From NCBI RefSeq assembly GCF_003143855.1, contig NZ_QFRK01000035.1, positions 1-64,000 of the forward strand: a stretch of DNA of 64,000 nucleotides, read 5' to 3'. Positions within the stretch are counted from its first letter, which is position 1. Each line of letters begins with the position of its first letter. The translations under genes and the position numbers were made by a program. This document shows positions 9,012 to 16,684 of this stretch, in pieces. Source of the stretch: Streptomyces sp. NWU339 (GTDB taxonomy: Bacteria; Actinomycetota; Actinomycetes; Streptomycetales; Streptomycetaceae). The notes below the pieces were generated by a model. That model was not told the origin of the DNA. It ran no database searches and was given only the letters and a program-made list of their open reading frames with translations.

Positions 9012-9491
9012 GTGCGCCGCGCCGTATGCCCCGGGTCGTTCGACCCGATCACCAACGGACATCTCGACATCATCGGCCGCGCCTCCAGCCTCTACGACGA
9101 GGTCTACGTCGCGGTGATGATCAACCAGTCCAAGAAGGGCCTGTTCGAGGTCGAGGAACGGATAGACCTGATCAGCCGGGTCACCGCCGAGTACGGAAAC
9201 GTACGGGTCGAAGCCTTCCACGGTCTCCTCGTCGACTTCTGCAAGCAGCGCGACATCCCCGCGATCGTCAAGGGCCTGCGCGCGGTCAGCGACTTCGACT
9301 ACGAGCTGCAGATGGCCCAGATGAACAACGGCCTCTCGGGTGTGGAGACCCTCTTCATCCCCACCAATCCCACCTACAGCTTCCTGTCGTCCTCCCTGGT
9401 CAAAGAGGTCGCCACCTGGGGCGGCGACGTCTCGCACCTGGTGCCCCCGGAAGTCCTCTCCGCTCTCTCCGAGCGGCTGCGCAGGGACTGA
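9012..9491 (+). CDS. coaD: Phosphopantetheine adenylyltransferase
   Basis: CoaD joins phosphopantetheine and ATP to give dephospho-CoA, the penultimate step of coenzyme A synthesis. The 159-aa protein has the nucleotidyltransferase signature PGSFDPITNGHLDII (the TxGH motif) and the C-terminal TYSFLSSSLVKEVA. GTG 9012 is chosen because the conserved protein begins MRRAVCPGSF and a GAGGG site lies upstream. An ATG at 8982 overlapping the rsmD stop would add ten non-conserved residues. Confidence 0.95.
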   Translation: MRRAVCPGSFDPITNGHLDIIGRASSLYDEVYVAVMINQSKKGLFEVEERIDLISRVTAEYGNVRVEAFHGLLVDFCKQRDIPAIVKGLRAVSDFDYELQMAQMNNGLSGVETLFIPTNPTYSFLSSSLVKEVATWGGDVSHLVPPEVLSALSERLRRD

Positions 9492-9623
9492 GCGCCGCCG
9501 GGGCGGCCGCCCCGGGGCGGTGGGGGCCCCGGCAATCCGACGGCCGGTGTTCCCCGCCCGGCCCGGGGCCGTACAGTCGTTGCGTCCGTCTCCAACACAG
9601 CTGTAGGGAGTGGCGAGCACACG

Positions 9624-10736
9624 GTGGACGTGCAGAAGAAGCTGGACGAGATCGTCGCCGCGGTCTCCGGTGCCCGGTCGATGCCCATGTCGGCCTCGTG
9701 CGTGGTCAACCGCGCAGAGCTGCTCTCGATGCTCGAAGAGGTGCGCGCGGCGCTGCCCGACTCCCTCGCCCAGGCCCAGGAACTCATCGGCGACCGCGAG
9801 CAGATGGTCGAGCAAGCCCGCCAGGAGGCCGAGCGGATCATCGAGGGCGCGCACGCCGAGCGTGGCTCCCTGATCTCCGGCACGGAGGTCGCCCGCCGCT
9901 CCCAGTCCGAGGCCGACCGGATCCTCGCCGAGGCCCGCAGGGAGGCCGAAGAGGTCCGCGCGGAGGCCGACGACTACGTCGACTCCAAGCTCGCCAACTT
10001 CGAGGTCGTCCTCACCAAGACACTCGGCTCCGTCGGCCGCGGCCGCGAGAAGCTGCTCGGCACCGGACCCGGACTCGACGAGCAGGGCTATGTGGACCCC
10101 GAGGAGGACGACGCCCCCGAGCGCAGTCACGACCCGGAGACCCTGCGCCGCAGCGCCGACGAGTACGTCGACGTCAAGCTCGGTGCCTTCGAGGCGGTCC
10201 TCGCCAAGACCCTGGAGGCGGTGGGCCGGGGCCGTCAGACCCTGCACGGCCGGATCGCCAGCGACGACCTCGGCGCCCTCGCCGAGGACCCCACCACGAT
10301 CCAGCACTCCAGCGACGCCGACTACCTCGCCGACCTCGCGGCCATGCCGGACATCCCGGCCCAGCGGGCCCCGCAGCAGCCGCAGGAGGCGCCGCAGGTC
10401 CCCCAGCAGGACCCGCAGCAGCAGGACTACGCCCAGCAGCAGGCGGCGTACGGCTACCAGCAGCCCGACCCGTACGGCGGCTACCAGCAGCAGTACGGCG
10501 GCGGGCAGGATCCGTACGGCTACCAGCAGCAGGCCGCCCAGCAGGACCCGTACGCCGCCTACCAGGGCTACGAGACCCCGCAGCAGCCGGCGTACGACCC
10601 CGGCCAGGCTCAGCAGGGCTACGTCCCGCAGCAGCAACAGACCCCGGCCGTCCTCGACGAGACCAGTCTCTTCGACACCAGCATGATCAGTGCCGAACAG
10701 TTGCGGGCCTACGAACAGGGCCGCGGCAACGGCTGA
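9624..10736 (+). CDS. DivIVA-like coiled-coil protein with Gln/Tyr-rich tail
   Basis: A 370-aa protein annotated in streptomycetes as a cell-division-initiation or DivIVA-like protein. Residues 1-150 are a long charged coiled coil (AQELIGDREQMVEQARQEAE and following) resembling DivIVA or ATP-synthase b-subunit coils. A duplicated helix occurs twice (DDYVDSKLANFEVVLTKTL near 115 and DEYVDVKLGAFEAVLAKTL near 179). Residues from about 245 to 345 are a low-complexity Gln/Tyr/Pro/Gly tail with repeated DPYG and YQQQ. A role in polar growth or the cell envelope is inference only. GTG start; conserved between coaD and the DUF177-rpmF pair. Confidence 0.75.
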   Translation: MDVQKKLDEIVAAVSGARSMPMSASCVVNRAELLSMLEEVRAALPDSLAQAQELIGDREQMVEQARQEAERIIEGAHAERGSLISGTEVARRSQSEADRILAEARREAEEVRAEADDYVDSKLANFEVVLTKTLGSVGRGREKLLGTGPGLDEQGYVDPEEDDAPERSHDPETLRRSADEYVDVKLGAFEAVLAKTLEAVGRGRQTLHGRIASDDLGALAEDPTTIQHSSDADYLADLAAMPDIPAQRAPQQPQEAPQVPQQDPQQQDYAQQQAAYGYQQPDPYGGYQQQYGGGQDPYGYQQQAAQQDPYAAYQGYETPQQPAYDPGQAQQGYVPQQQQTPAVLDETSLFDTSMISAEQLRAYEQGRGNG

Positions 10737-10887
10737 CCGGCCCGTCGCCGGTCGCCACGGGGCCGGATTGGGCGGAGAGCCGAAGGTCCAGTATCCTGGC
10801 TCCTCGGTCGTGTGCACATCCGCGATCCACGCTGCCCGGGAACTCCACGGGTCGGCGTTCCCTCAAGCTCGAAGATCGAAAGCAGGA

Positions 10888-11541
10888 ATGGCTCTGAACG
10901 CCCGCCTCGACCACCGTAATCCCCTCGTGTTCGACACGCACGAGCTGGGACGGAGGCCGGGCGCGCTGCAGCGGCTGACCCGCTCGGTCGAGGCGCCCAG
11001 GGACTTCGGTATCCAGGGAGTCGTCGGAGTGCCGGAAGGCGCCCCGGTGGAGCTTGAACTCCGGCTCGAGTCGGTCATGGAAGGGGTGCTCGTCACGGGC
11101 ACCGCCCGTGCGACGGCCGAGGGGGAGTGCGTAAGGTGTCTGGAGCCGCTCGAGCTGGAGCTCGTGGCGGATTTCCAGGAGATGTTCTCGTACCCTGACG
11201 CCGACGACCGGGGCCGTGCGATCGCGGAGCCGGGCGACGACGCCGAGGACGACGAGGACAGGCTCTTCCTCGAGGACGGCATGCTCGACCTCGAGACCGT
11301 GCTGCGTGACGCGGTGGTGCTCGCACTGCCGATGCAGCCGGTGTGCCAGGACGACTGCCCCGGCCTGTGCTCCGAATGCGGAGCCCGGCTCGCGGACGAC
11401 CCGGACCACCACCACGACGCCGTCGACATCCGTTGGGCGGCACTGCAGGGACTCGCCGGTTCACTCGAAGATGGCGAGAAGGACGAGATGAGCGGCGACG
11501 GGCCAGGATCCGCGGACGCCGCCGAGAAGCAGGAGAAGTAG
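10888..11541 (+). CDS. DUF177 (YceD-like) protein
   Basis: A 217-aa member of the DUF177/YceD family, whose gene nearly always precedes rpmF. Bacterial and plastid homologues have been linked to 23S rRNA processing or accumulation. Visible features are the N-terminal VFDTHELGRRPG, a GECVRCLEPLEL motif with CxxC, and a C-terminal cysteine cluster (CQDDCPGLCSECG) that could bind metal. ATG 10888 follows an AGCAGGA site. The stop lies 2 bases before the rpmF start, so the genes form one unit. Confidence 0.85.
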   Translation: MALNARLDHRNPLVFDTHELGRRPGALQRLTRSVEAPRDFGIQGVVGVPEGAPVELELRLESVMEGVLVTGTARATAEGECVRCLEPLELELVADFQEMFSYPDADDRGRAIAEPGDDAEDDEDRLFLEDGMLDLETVLRDAVVLALPMQPVCQDDCPGLCSECGARLADDPDHHHDAVDIRWAALQGLAGSLEDGEKDEMSGDGPGSADAAEKQEK

Positions 11542-11543
11542 CC

Positions 11544-11717
11544 GTGGCTGTTCCGAAGCGGAAGATGTCGCGCAGCAACACGCGCCACCGCCGGTCGCAG
11601 TGGAAGGCTGCGGTCCCCACCCTGGTTGCGTGCGAGCGCTGCCACGAGCCCAAGCAGCAGCACATCGCGTGCCCGTCTTGCGGCACCTACAACAAGCGCC
11701 AGGTCCTCGAGGTCTGA
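11544..11717 (+). CDS. rpmF: 50S ribosomal protein L32
   Basis: A 57-aa protein from a GTG start, MAVPKRKMSRSNTRHRRSQW, with the C-terminal zinc-binding cysteines (CERC and CPSC) of the C+ form of L32. An AGGAG site inside the end of the DUF177 gene serves it. It forms part of the DUF177-rpmF-rnc transcription unit. Confidence 0.95.
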   Translation: MAVPKRKMSRSNTRHRRSQWKAAVPTLVACERCHEPKQQHIACPSCGTYNKRQVLEV

Positions 11718-11736
11718 GCGGCTGGTGAGAGGCACT

Positions 11737-12585
11737 GTGTCCACGCCCAAGAAGCAGTCGTCCCGCGTGAGCGGGAGCGGATCGGCGGACGACAACCAGG
11801 CCTCGTCCCACACGCTTCTGGAAGGGCGGCTCGGCTACCGGCTCGAGTCCGCCCTTCTGGTGCGTGCGCTGACCCACCGCTCCTACGCGTACGAGAACGG
11901 CGGCCTGCCGACGAACGAGCGGCTGGAGTTCCTCGGGGACTCCGTGCTCGGCCTCGTCGTCACGGACACGCTGTACCGCACCCACCCCGACCTGCCCGAG
12001 GGCCAGCTGGCCAAGTTGCGGGCCGCGGTGGTCAACTCGCGTGCGCTGGCGGAGGTGGGCCGCGGGCTCGATCTCGGTTCCTTCATCCGGCTCGGCCGCG
12101 GTGAAGAGGGCACAGGTGGCCGGGACAAGGCGTCCATCCTCGCCGACACCCTCGAAGCGGTGATCGGCGCGGTCTATCTCGACCAGGGCCTCGAGGCGGC
12201 CTCCGAACTGGTGCACCGCCTGTTCGACCCGCTGATCGAGAAGTCCTCGAACCTCGGTGCCGGCCTGGACTGGAAGACCAGCCTCCAGGAGCTCACCGCG
12301 ACCGAAGGGCTCGGCGTGCCCGAGTACCTGGTCACGGAGACCGGCCCCGACCATGAGAAGACCTTCACTGCTGCCGCCCGCGTCGGAGGCGTCTCGTACG
12401 GCACCGGCACCGGCCGCAGCAAGAAGGAAGCGGAGCAGCAGGCCGCCGAGTCCGCCTGGCGGTCCATCCGGACCGCGGCCGACGAGCGTGCCGCGGCGGC
12501 GGCCAGGGCCGAGACGGACGAGCCGGCCGCCGACGTCGACGCGGGTGCCGAACCGGCCGCCGGCGCACCGTCGGCCTCCGCCTGA
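11737..12585 (+). CDS. rnc: Ribonuclease III (AbsB)
   Basis: RNase III cleaves double-stranded RNA and matures rRNA. In S. coelicolor the orthologue (absB) is a global regulator of antibiotic production. The 282-aa protein has the catalytic signature ERLEFLGDSVL (Mg-binding acids), the second acidic site DTLEAVIGAVYLD, and a C-terminal double-stranded RNA-binding domain ending GRSKKEAEQQAAESAW. A 30-residue Ala/Glu-rich tail follows, as in other streptomycetes. GTG 11737 has a GAGAGG site; GTG 11725 is an alternative. Confidence 0.95.
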   Translation: MSTPKKQSSRVSGSGSADDNQASSHTLLEGRLGYRLESALLVRALTHRSYAYENGGLPTNERLEFLGDSVLGLVVTDTLYRTHPDLPEGQLAKLRAAVVNSRALAEVGRGLDLGSFIRLGRGEEGTGGRDKASILADTLEAVIGAVYLDQGLEAASELVHRLFDPLIEKSSNLGAGLDWKTSLQELTATEGLGVPEYLVTETGPDHEKTFTAAARVGGVSYGTGTGRSKKEAEQQAAESAWRSIRTAADERAAAAARAETDEPAADVDAGAEPAAGAPSASA

Positions 12586-12676
12586 CACCACACACGCCGA
12601 GCGCGACCCGAGCGCCCGCCCCCGACGGGGTGGGCGCTCGGGGCACGCTCGTGGACCGATCCTCGGAGGGGGAACG

Positions 12677-13534
12677 ATGCCCGAGTTGCCCGAGGTCGAG
12701 GTCGTACGGCGGGGACTGGAGCGGTGGGTCGCCCACCGGACCGTCGCCGAGGCCGAGGTGCTGCACCCGCGTGCGGTACGCCGCCACGTCGCCGGCGCCG
12801 AGGACTTCACGCACCGTCTGAAGGGTCGTCGTGTCGGTGTCCCCAGCCGCCGCGGCAAGTACCTGTGGCTGCCCCTGGAGGGCACGGGCCAGTCCGTCCT
12901 GGCCCACCTCGGCATGAGCGGCCAGCTGCTGGTCCAGCCGCACACGGCGGTGGACGAGAAGCATCTGCGGGTCCGGGTCCGCTTCACGGACGCGCTGGAC
13001 ACCGAACTCCGCTTCGTCGACCAACGCACCTTCGGCGGGCTGTCGTTGCACGAGAACACTCCCGAGGGCCTGCCCGACGTCATCGCGCACATCGCCCGCG
13101 ACCCGCTCGACCCGCTCTTCGACGACGACGCCTTCCACCGGGCACTGCGCCGCAAGCGCACCACCATCAAACGGGCCCTGCTGGACCAGTCGCTGATCAG
13201 CGGCGTCGGCAACATCTACGCGGACGAGGCGCTGTGGCGGGCCCGCATCCACTACGAGCGCCCGACGGAGACCTTCACCCGCCCGCGCTCCCAGCTCCTC
13301 CTGGACCATGTGCGGGACGTGATGAACGCCGCCCTCGCGGTGGGCGGCACCAGCTTCGACAGCCTCTACGTCGACGTCAACGGCGAGTCGGGCTACTTCG
13401 ACCGGTCCCTCGACGCCTACGGGCGGGAGGACCTGCCCTGCCGTCGCTGCGGCACGCCGATACGCCGACGGCCCTGGATGAACCGGTCCAGCTACTTCTG
13501 CCCGAGGTGTCAGCGGGTTCCGCGCGCGTCGTAA
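12677..13534 (+). CDS. mutM: Formamidopyrimidine-DNA glycosylase (MutM/Fpg)
   Basis: MutM removes 8-oxoguanine and ring-opened purines and nicks the backbone. The 285-aa protein begins MPELPEVEVVRRGL, so after Met removal Pro1 is the nucleophile and Glu2 the second catalytic residue. It has the H2TH element around ISGVGNIYADEALW and a C-terminal zinc finger (CRRCG and CPRCQ). ATG 12677 follows GGAGGGGG. The last 25 bases overlap the convergent HxlR gene. Confidence 0.95.
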   Translation: MPELPEVEVVRRGLERWVAHRTVAEAEVLHPRAVRRHVAGAEDFTHRLKGRRVGVPSRRGKYLWLPLEGTGQSVLAHLGMSGQLLVQPHTAVDEKHLRVRVRFTDALDTELRFVDQRTFGGLSLHENTPEGLPDVIAHIARDPLDPLFDDDAFHRALRRKRTTIKRALLDQSLISGVGNIYADEALWRARIHYERPTETFTRPRSQLLLDHVRDVMNAALAVGGTSFDSLYVDVNGESGYFDRSLDAYGREDLPCRRCGTPIRRRPWMNRSSYFCPRCQRVPRAS

Positions 13535-13908
13535 CTCTCCCGCGCCAGGAGCACGTCGTCCATGCTGTCCTCCAGGAAGTGGATGAGGGACAGCACGCGC
13601 CGCGCGGCCTCGTGGCCCAGCGGGGTGAGTTCGTAGTCCACCCGGGGCGGGTTGGTCGGCTGTGCCTCGCGGTGCACCAGACCGTCGCGTTCCAGCGCGT
13701 GCAGCGTCTGGGACAGCATCTTCTCGCTCACACCGTCGACGCGGCGGCGCAGCTCGTTGAAGCGCAGCGAGCCCTCGGACAGCGCCCCGAGCGTCAGCGC
13801 GCCCCAGCGCCCCGTCACATGTTCCAGCGTGCCGCGTGAGGGGCACTCCCTGGCGAACGCGTTGTAGGGGAGCCCCGGATCCCCCGGGTACCGCCGCGTG
13901 GTCGTCAT
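13510..13908 (-). CDS. HxlR-family winged-helix regulator
   Basis: A 132-aa HxlR-type regulator: an early conserved cysteine (ECPSRGTLEHV), then WGALTLGALSEGSLRFNELR and GVSEKMLSQTLHALERDGLV, the recognition helix. The C-terminus lacks other domains. These proteins often sense electrophiles or oxidants through the N-terminal cysteine. It converges on mutM with a 25-bp overlap; targets are unknown. The 142 bp upstream separate it from the end of the CAP-domain gene. Confidence 0.85.
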   Translation of the reverse strand: MTTTRRYPGDPGLPYNAFARECPSRGTLEHVTGRWGALTLGALSEGSLRFNELRRRVDGVSEKMLSQTLHALERDGLVHREAQPTNPPRVDYELTPLGHEAARRVLSLIHFLEDSMDDVLLARESYDARGTR

Positions 13909-14050
13909 CCGATCAGCGTACTTCAGCGCAGCGCTTACCAGCAGAATGCACTAACTGGAAGTCAGTGCCGAGGAACGCCGAGGAACGCTGACGGCGGCCC
14001 GGGAAGTCCCGAACCGCCGTCCACGCACCACGCGTACCGCTGATGTCCGG

Positions 14051-15388
14051 CTAGTAGCCGAAGTTCTGGGTCCACCACGGGCCGCCCGACCCGAAGTGCA
14101 CGCCCACGCCCAGCGTCTTGAAGTCGCAGTTCAGTATGTTCGCCTTGTGGCCGGGGCTGTCCATCCAGGCTTCCATCACAGCCGCGGCGGTCGCCTGGCC
14201 GCGGGCTATGTTCTCCCCGCCGAGGTCGGCTATCCCGGACGCCTTCGCCCTGTCCCACGGGGTGTCGCCGTCGGGGTCGGTGTGGTCGAAGAAGCCGCGC
14301 TCGGCCATGTCCTGGCTGAACGCCGTGGCCAGGCCCGTCAGCGCGCTGTTCGCGGCGACCGGGCTGCAGCCCACCTTGGCCCGCTCCTGGTTGACCAACT
14401 GGAGCACCTGGGCTCCGGCGGCGGCCTCCTCGGAGACGGTCACCGGACTGCTCGGCGCCTGCTTCTCCGGCTCCGGGGTGGCCTTGCGAGGCGGCGTCGT
14501 CTCGGGCTTCTCGCTCGGCGTCACCGCCGGCTTCTGCTGCTCCGGCGCCTTCTCCGGTGCCTTCGTCTCCGGCGTCTTCGACTGCTCGGCCGAGGGGGCC
14601 GACGGCGAGGGCTTCGGCGAGGTGGAGCGCTCGGAGTCGCGGCTGGCGGGGGCGCCGGCCTCCCGGCTCGGGCTCTCGAGACTGCCCGAGGTGCCGCCCT
14701 GCTCGCCGGGTGTGTTGGTCGGGGTGCCCGCGGCTTCCACCGTCTCGCCGGGGGAGCTGTCGCCGCCGAGCTTGTAGTTCTCGAGGCCCGGCACCGCGCC
14801 CGTGGCCACCGCGACCGTGCCGAGGGCCACCGCGGCGGAGACCCCGAGCAGTCCGGTGCGCACCGGCGTCGCGGCCTTCTTCTTCCGGCGCCGCCCGCCC
14901 GAGCCGCCCGAGTGCCGGTCGCCGTCGCCGGGCGTGAAGCCGTCGTCGGGGAAACCGCCCCGCGGGGCGTCCCTGGGCGGGAGGCCGTCGCTCGCGAAGA
15001 CAGCCGTCTCGGCGGCGGCCGCGGAGCGGTCGGGCCTGGCGGGGAAGCCGCCCGGGTGGTCGTTCCCGTGGTCTGCCTGGAAGGAGGTTCCGGAGCGGTC
15101 GCCGTACGCGAAGCCGTCCTGGGTGAAGCCGTTCTGCGCGAAGTCGCCGGCGGCGTGACCGTCGCCGGGGCCGTCCTCCGTCGCGAAGAGGTAGGCCTCG
15201 CTCCTCGCGGACGTCTCGGCGTACGCCTCCGGATTGAGGTAGGGGGCGATGCCCATCGTCGGGGCGTCCGCCGCGTGTGCGCTCAGCGGGTCGTGGCTCC
15301 CGTCGTACCGGCCGTCGTGCTGAGTGACCTCCGTGGCGGCGCGGCCCGTGGCGGCGCGGCCGGCGGCGGAGCGTCGGTGGCGTCCCAT
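14051..15388 (-). CDS. Membrane-anchored CAP (SCP/PR1) domain protein
   Basis: A 445-aa protein in four parts. Residues 1-170 are a cytoplasmic Gly/Asp/Phe-rich low-complexity region with an RRRKKK stop-transfer cluster at 167-172. Residues 177-200 form one transmembrane helix. Residues 205-320 are a Pro/Ser/Thr/Glu-rich extracellular linker. Residues 325-445 are a CAP domain with QLVNQERAKVGCSPV, GFFDHTDPDG, GENIARGQ and DSPGHKANILN, keeping the His and Glu of the family's conserved cavity. CAP proteins of bacteria are secreted and poorly understood. The upstream region holds a perfect 30-bp palindrome. Confidence 0.85.
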   Translation of the reverse strand: MGRHRRSAAGRAATGRAATEVTQHDGRYDGSHDPLSAHAADAPTMGIAPYLNPEAYAETSARSEAYLFATEDGPGDGHAAGDFAQNGFTQDGFAYGDRSGTSFQADHGNDHPGGFPARPDRSAAAAETAVFASDGLPPRDAPRGGFPDDGFTPGDGDRHSGGSGGRRRKKKAATPVRTGLLGVSAAVALGTVAVATGAVPGLENYKLGGDSSPGETVEAAGTPTNTPGEQGGTSGSLESPSREAGAPASRDSERSTSPKPSPSAPSAEQSKTPETKAPEKAPEQQKPAVTPSEKPETTPPRKATPEPEKQAPSSPVTVSEEAAAGAQVLQLVNQERAKVGCSPVAANSALTGLATAFSQDMAERGFFDHTDPDGDTPWDRAKASGIADLGGENIARGQATAAAVMEAWMDSPGHKANILNCDFKTLGVGVHFGSGGPWWTQNFGY

Positions 15389-15435
15389 GTCCTGGCCTTC
15401 CTGGTCCCTGCGGTCGACCCGTCCTCGCGATCAAC

Positions 15436-15465
15436 ATGAAACTCACACGATCGTGTGAGTTTCAT
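15436..15465. promoter_or_regulatory. Perfect 30-bp palindrome between divergent genes (candidate operator)
   Basis: A perfect inverted repeat with half-site ATGAAACTCACACGA and no spacer, centred at 15450/15451. It lies 48 bp upstream of the CAP-domain gene start and 85 bp upstream of the acylphosphatase start. A second CGTTCGATCG tract follows at 15474-15483. Lack of a T-run and placement between divergent genes favour a regulator-binding site over a terminator. The binding protein is unknown. Confidence 0.6.
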
Positions 15466-15549
15466 ATGAGATTCGTTCGATCGGGACGGTACCGCATGGC
15501 GCAAGGGGAGGGAGTGCCCCGAGTGACATTGTCCGGTTAGGTTGCAGTC

Positions 15550-15831
15550 ATGAGCGAGGATGTGCGGCTGGTCGCCTGGGTGCGAGGACGGGTCCAAGGT
15601 GTGGGTTTCCGCTGGTTCACGCGGGCCAAGGCGCTGGAGATCGGCGGTCTGAGTGGCTTTGCTCTCAATTTGGGTGACGGACGGGTCCAAGTGGTCGCGG
15701 AGGGCTCCCGGGAACGCTGCGAGGACCTGCTCGACTGGCTCCAGGACGGCGACACGCCCGGACATGTGGACGGGGTCACCGAGATATGGGACACACCCCG
15801 CGGCGGCTACGAGGGCTTCGCCATCCGCTGA
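15550..15831 (+). CDS. acyP: Acylphosphatase
   Basis: A 93-aa small enzyme that hydrolyses acyl phosphates. The signature RGRVQGVGFRWFTRAKA contains the phosphate-binding Arg, and the GFALNLGDGRVQVVAEG region supplies the usual catalytic position. In this family the residue is normally Asn in GxVxNxxDG, and here the sequence reads ALNLGDG. Full length for the family. Divergent from the CAP-domain gene. Confidence 0.9.
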   Translation: MSEDVRLVAWVRGRVQGVGFRWFTRAKALEIGGLSGFALNLGDGRVQVVAEGSRERCEDLLDWLQDGDTPGHVDGVTEIWDTPRGGYEGFAIR

Positions 15832-16210
15832 TCCCCCCGCCCTCCCGGAGTCCCCGGGGGCCGGAGAGGGGGTCCCGGTCGGCCCGAAAGCACGGAAAGT
15901 TCCTGGTGATTGCCAAGCACGCCCCCGTCGTGGGAAGCTCGCCCGCACATCCGACCCACCGCGCCCCGGGGGCCGGCACGAGCGGCGCCGCCACCGCCCG
16001 ACAGCCGTGCACGCTCGGCCATCCGCCGATACGGGGCGTGATCGTGTTGACCGTCAAACTTTTTGGTGAGACGCTGAAAGCCCCGCGCACCTTAGCTGTT
16101 TGGCATGGCTGAACGGCAGCACAACTCCAGGTCTGCCAAGCACCGCGGGTGCTCATCCCTCACGACCCACACCGCACAGGTCGGTCACGCATTGTGGAGG
16201 ACCATCCATC
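15832..16210. other. Intergenic, no gene seen
   Basis: 379 bp without convincing codon usage for a gene. It presumably carries the promoter of the small coiled-coil gene: a TTGACC element lies at 16047-16052, but no good -10 hexamer follows at standard spacing. Confidence 0.4.
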
Positions 16211-16414
16211 ATGGCAAAGGCGCTTCTCGGTTACGTCGGCGGCTCCGACCCTCGACTCCTCGCCGAGATGCGACGGCTCCAGCGGCGCGTCCAGGACCTG
16301 GAATCCGAACTCGTACGGATCCAGGCGGAGAACGACGAGCTTGCGGCTGCCGCTTCTCACGACAGGATCATGGAGAGCGTTGACGCACACCAGGCGGAGC
16401 CTGCGCTGACCTGA
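16211..16414 (+). CDS. Small conserved coiled-coil protein
   Basis: A 67-aa protein, MAKALLGYVGGSDPRLLAEM at the start, then a short heptad-rich helix (RRLQRRVQDLESELVRIQAE). It matches a small hypothetical protein found just upstream of smc in streptomycetes. Function is unknown. ATG follows GGAGG about 12 bases upstream. Codon usage is typical of the host, and real-gene status rests on that plus the conserved position. Confidence 0.7.
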   Translation: MAKALLGYVGGSDPRLLAEMRRLQRRVQDLESELVRIQAENDELAAAASHDRIMESVDAHQAEPALT

Positions 16415-16684
16415 TCGCTGCACCGCTCCACCCCGGCAAGGCAGCGGTCGGTTCACCCGTCACCACCGCCACGTTGTCAGAAGTGCAAGGGACGCCCCGG
16501 CGTCCCTTCTTTCCTGCCTCCGTACCCCCCAGGCACCCCCTGCGCCGCCCGGTTTCCCCAGTTCCCCGGTTCCTTGACCCGCGCATCCTTTCACCGTCTT
16601 TAACGTTTGGTGTGCCCTGCGCGTTCACCCGTGAAACCGCCGGTTCATGGAGTGGGACATCCCGGACAGGTAAAGTCCGGCCAC

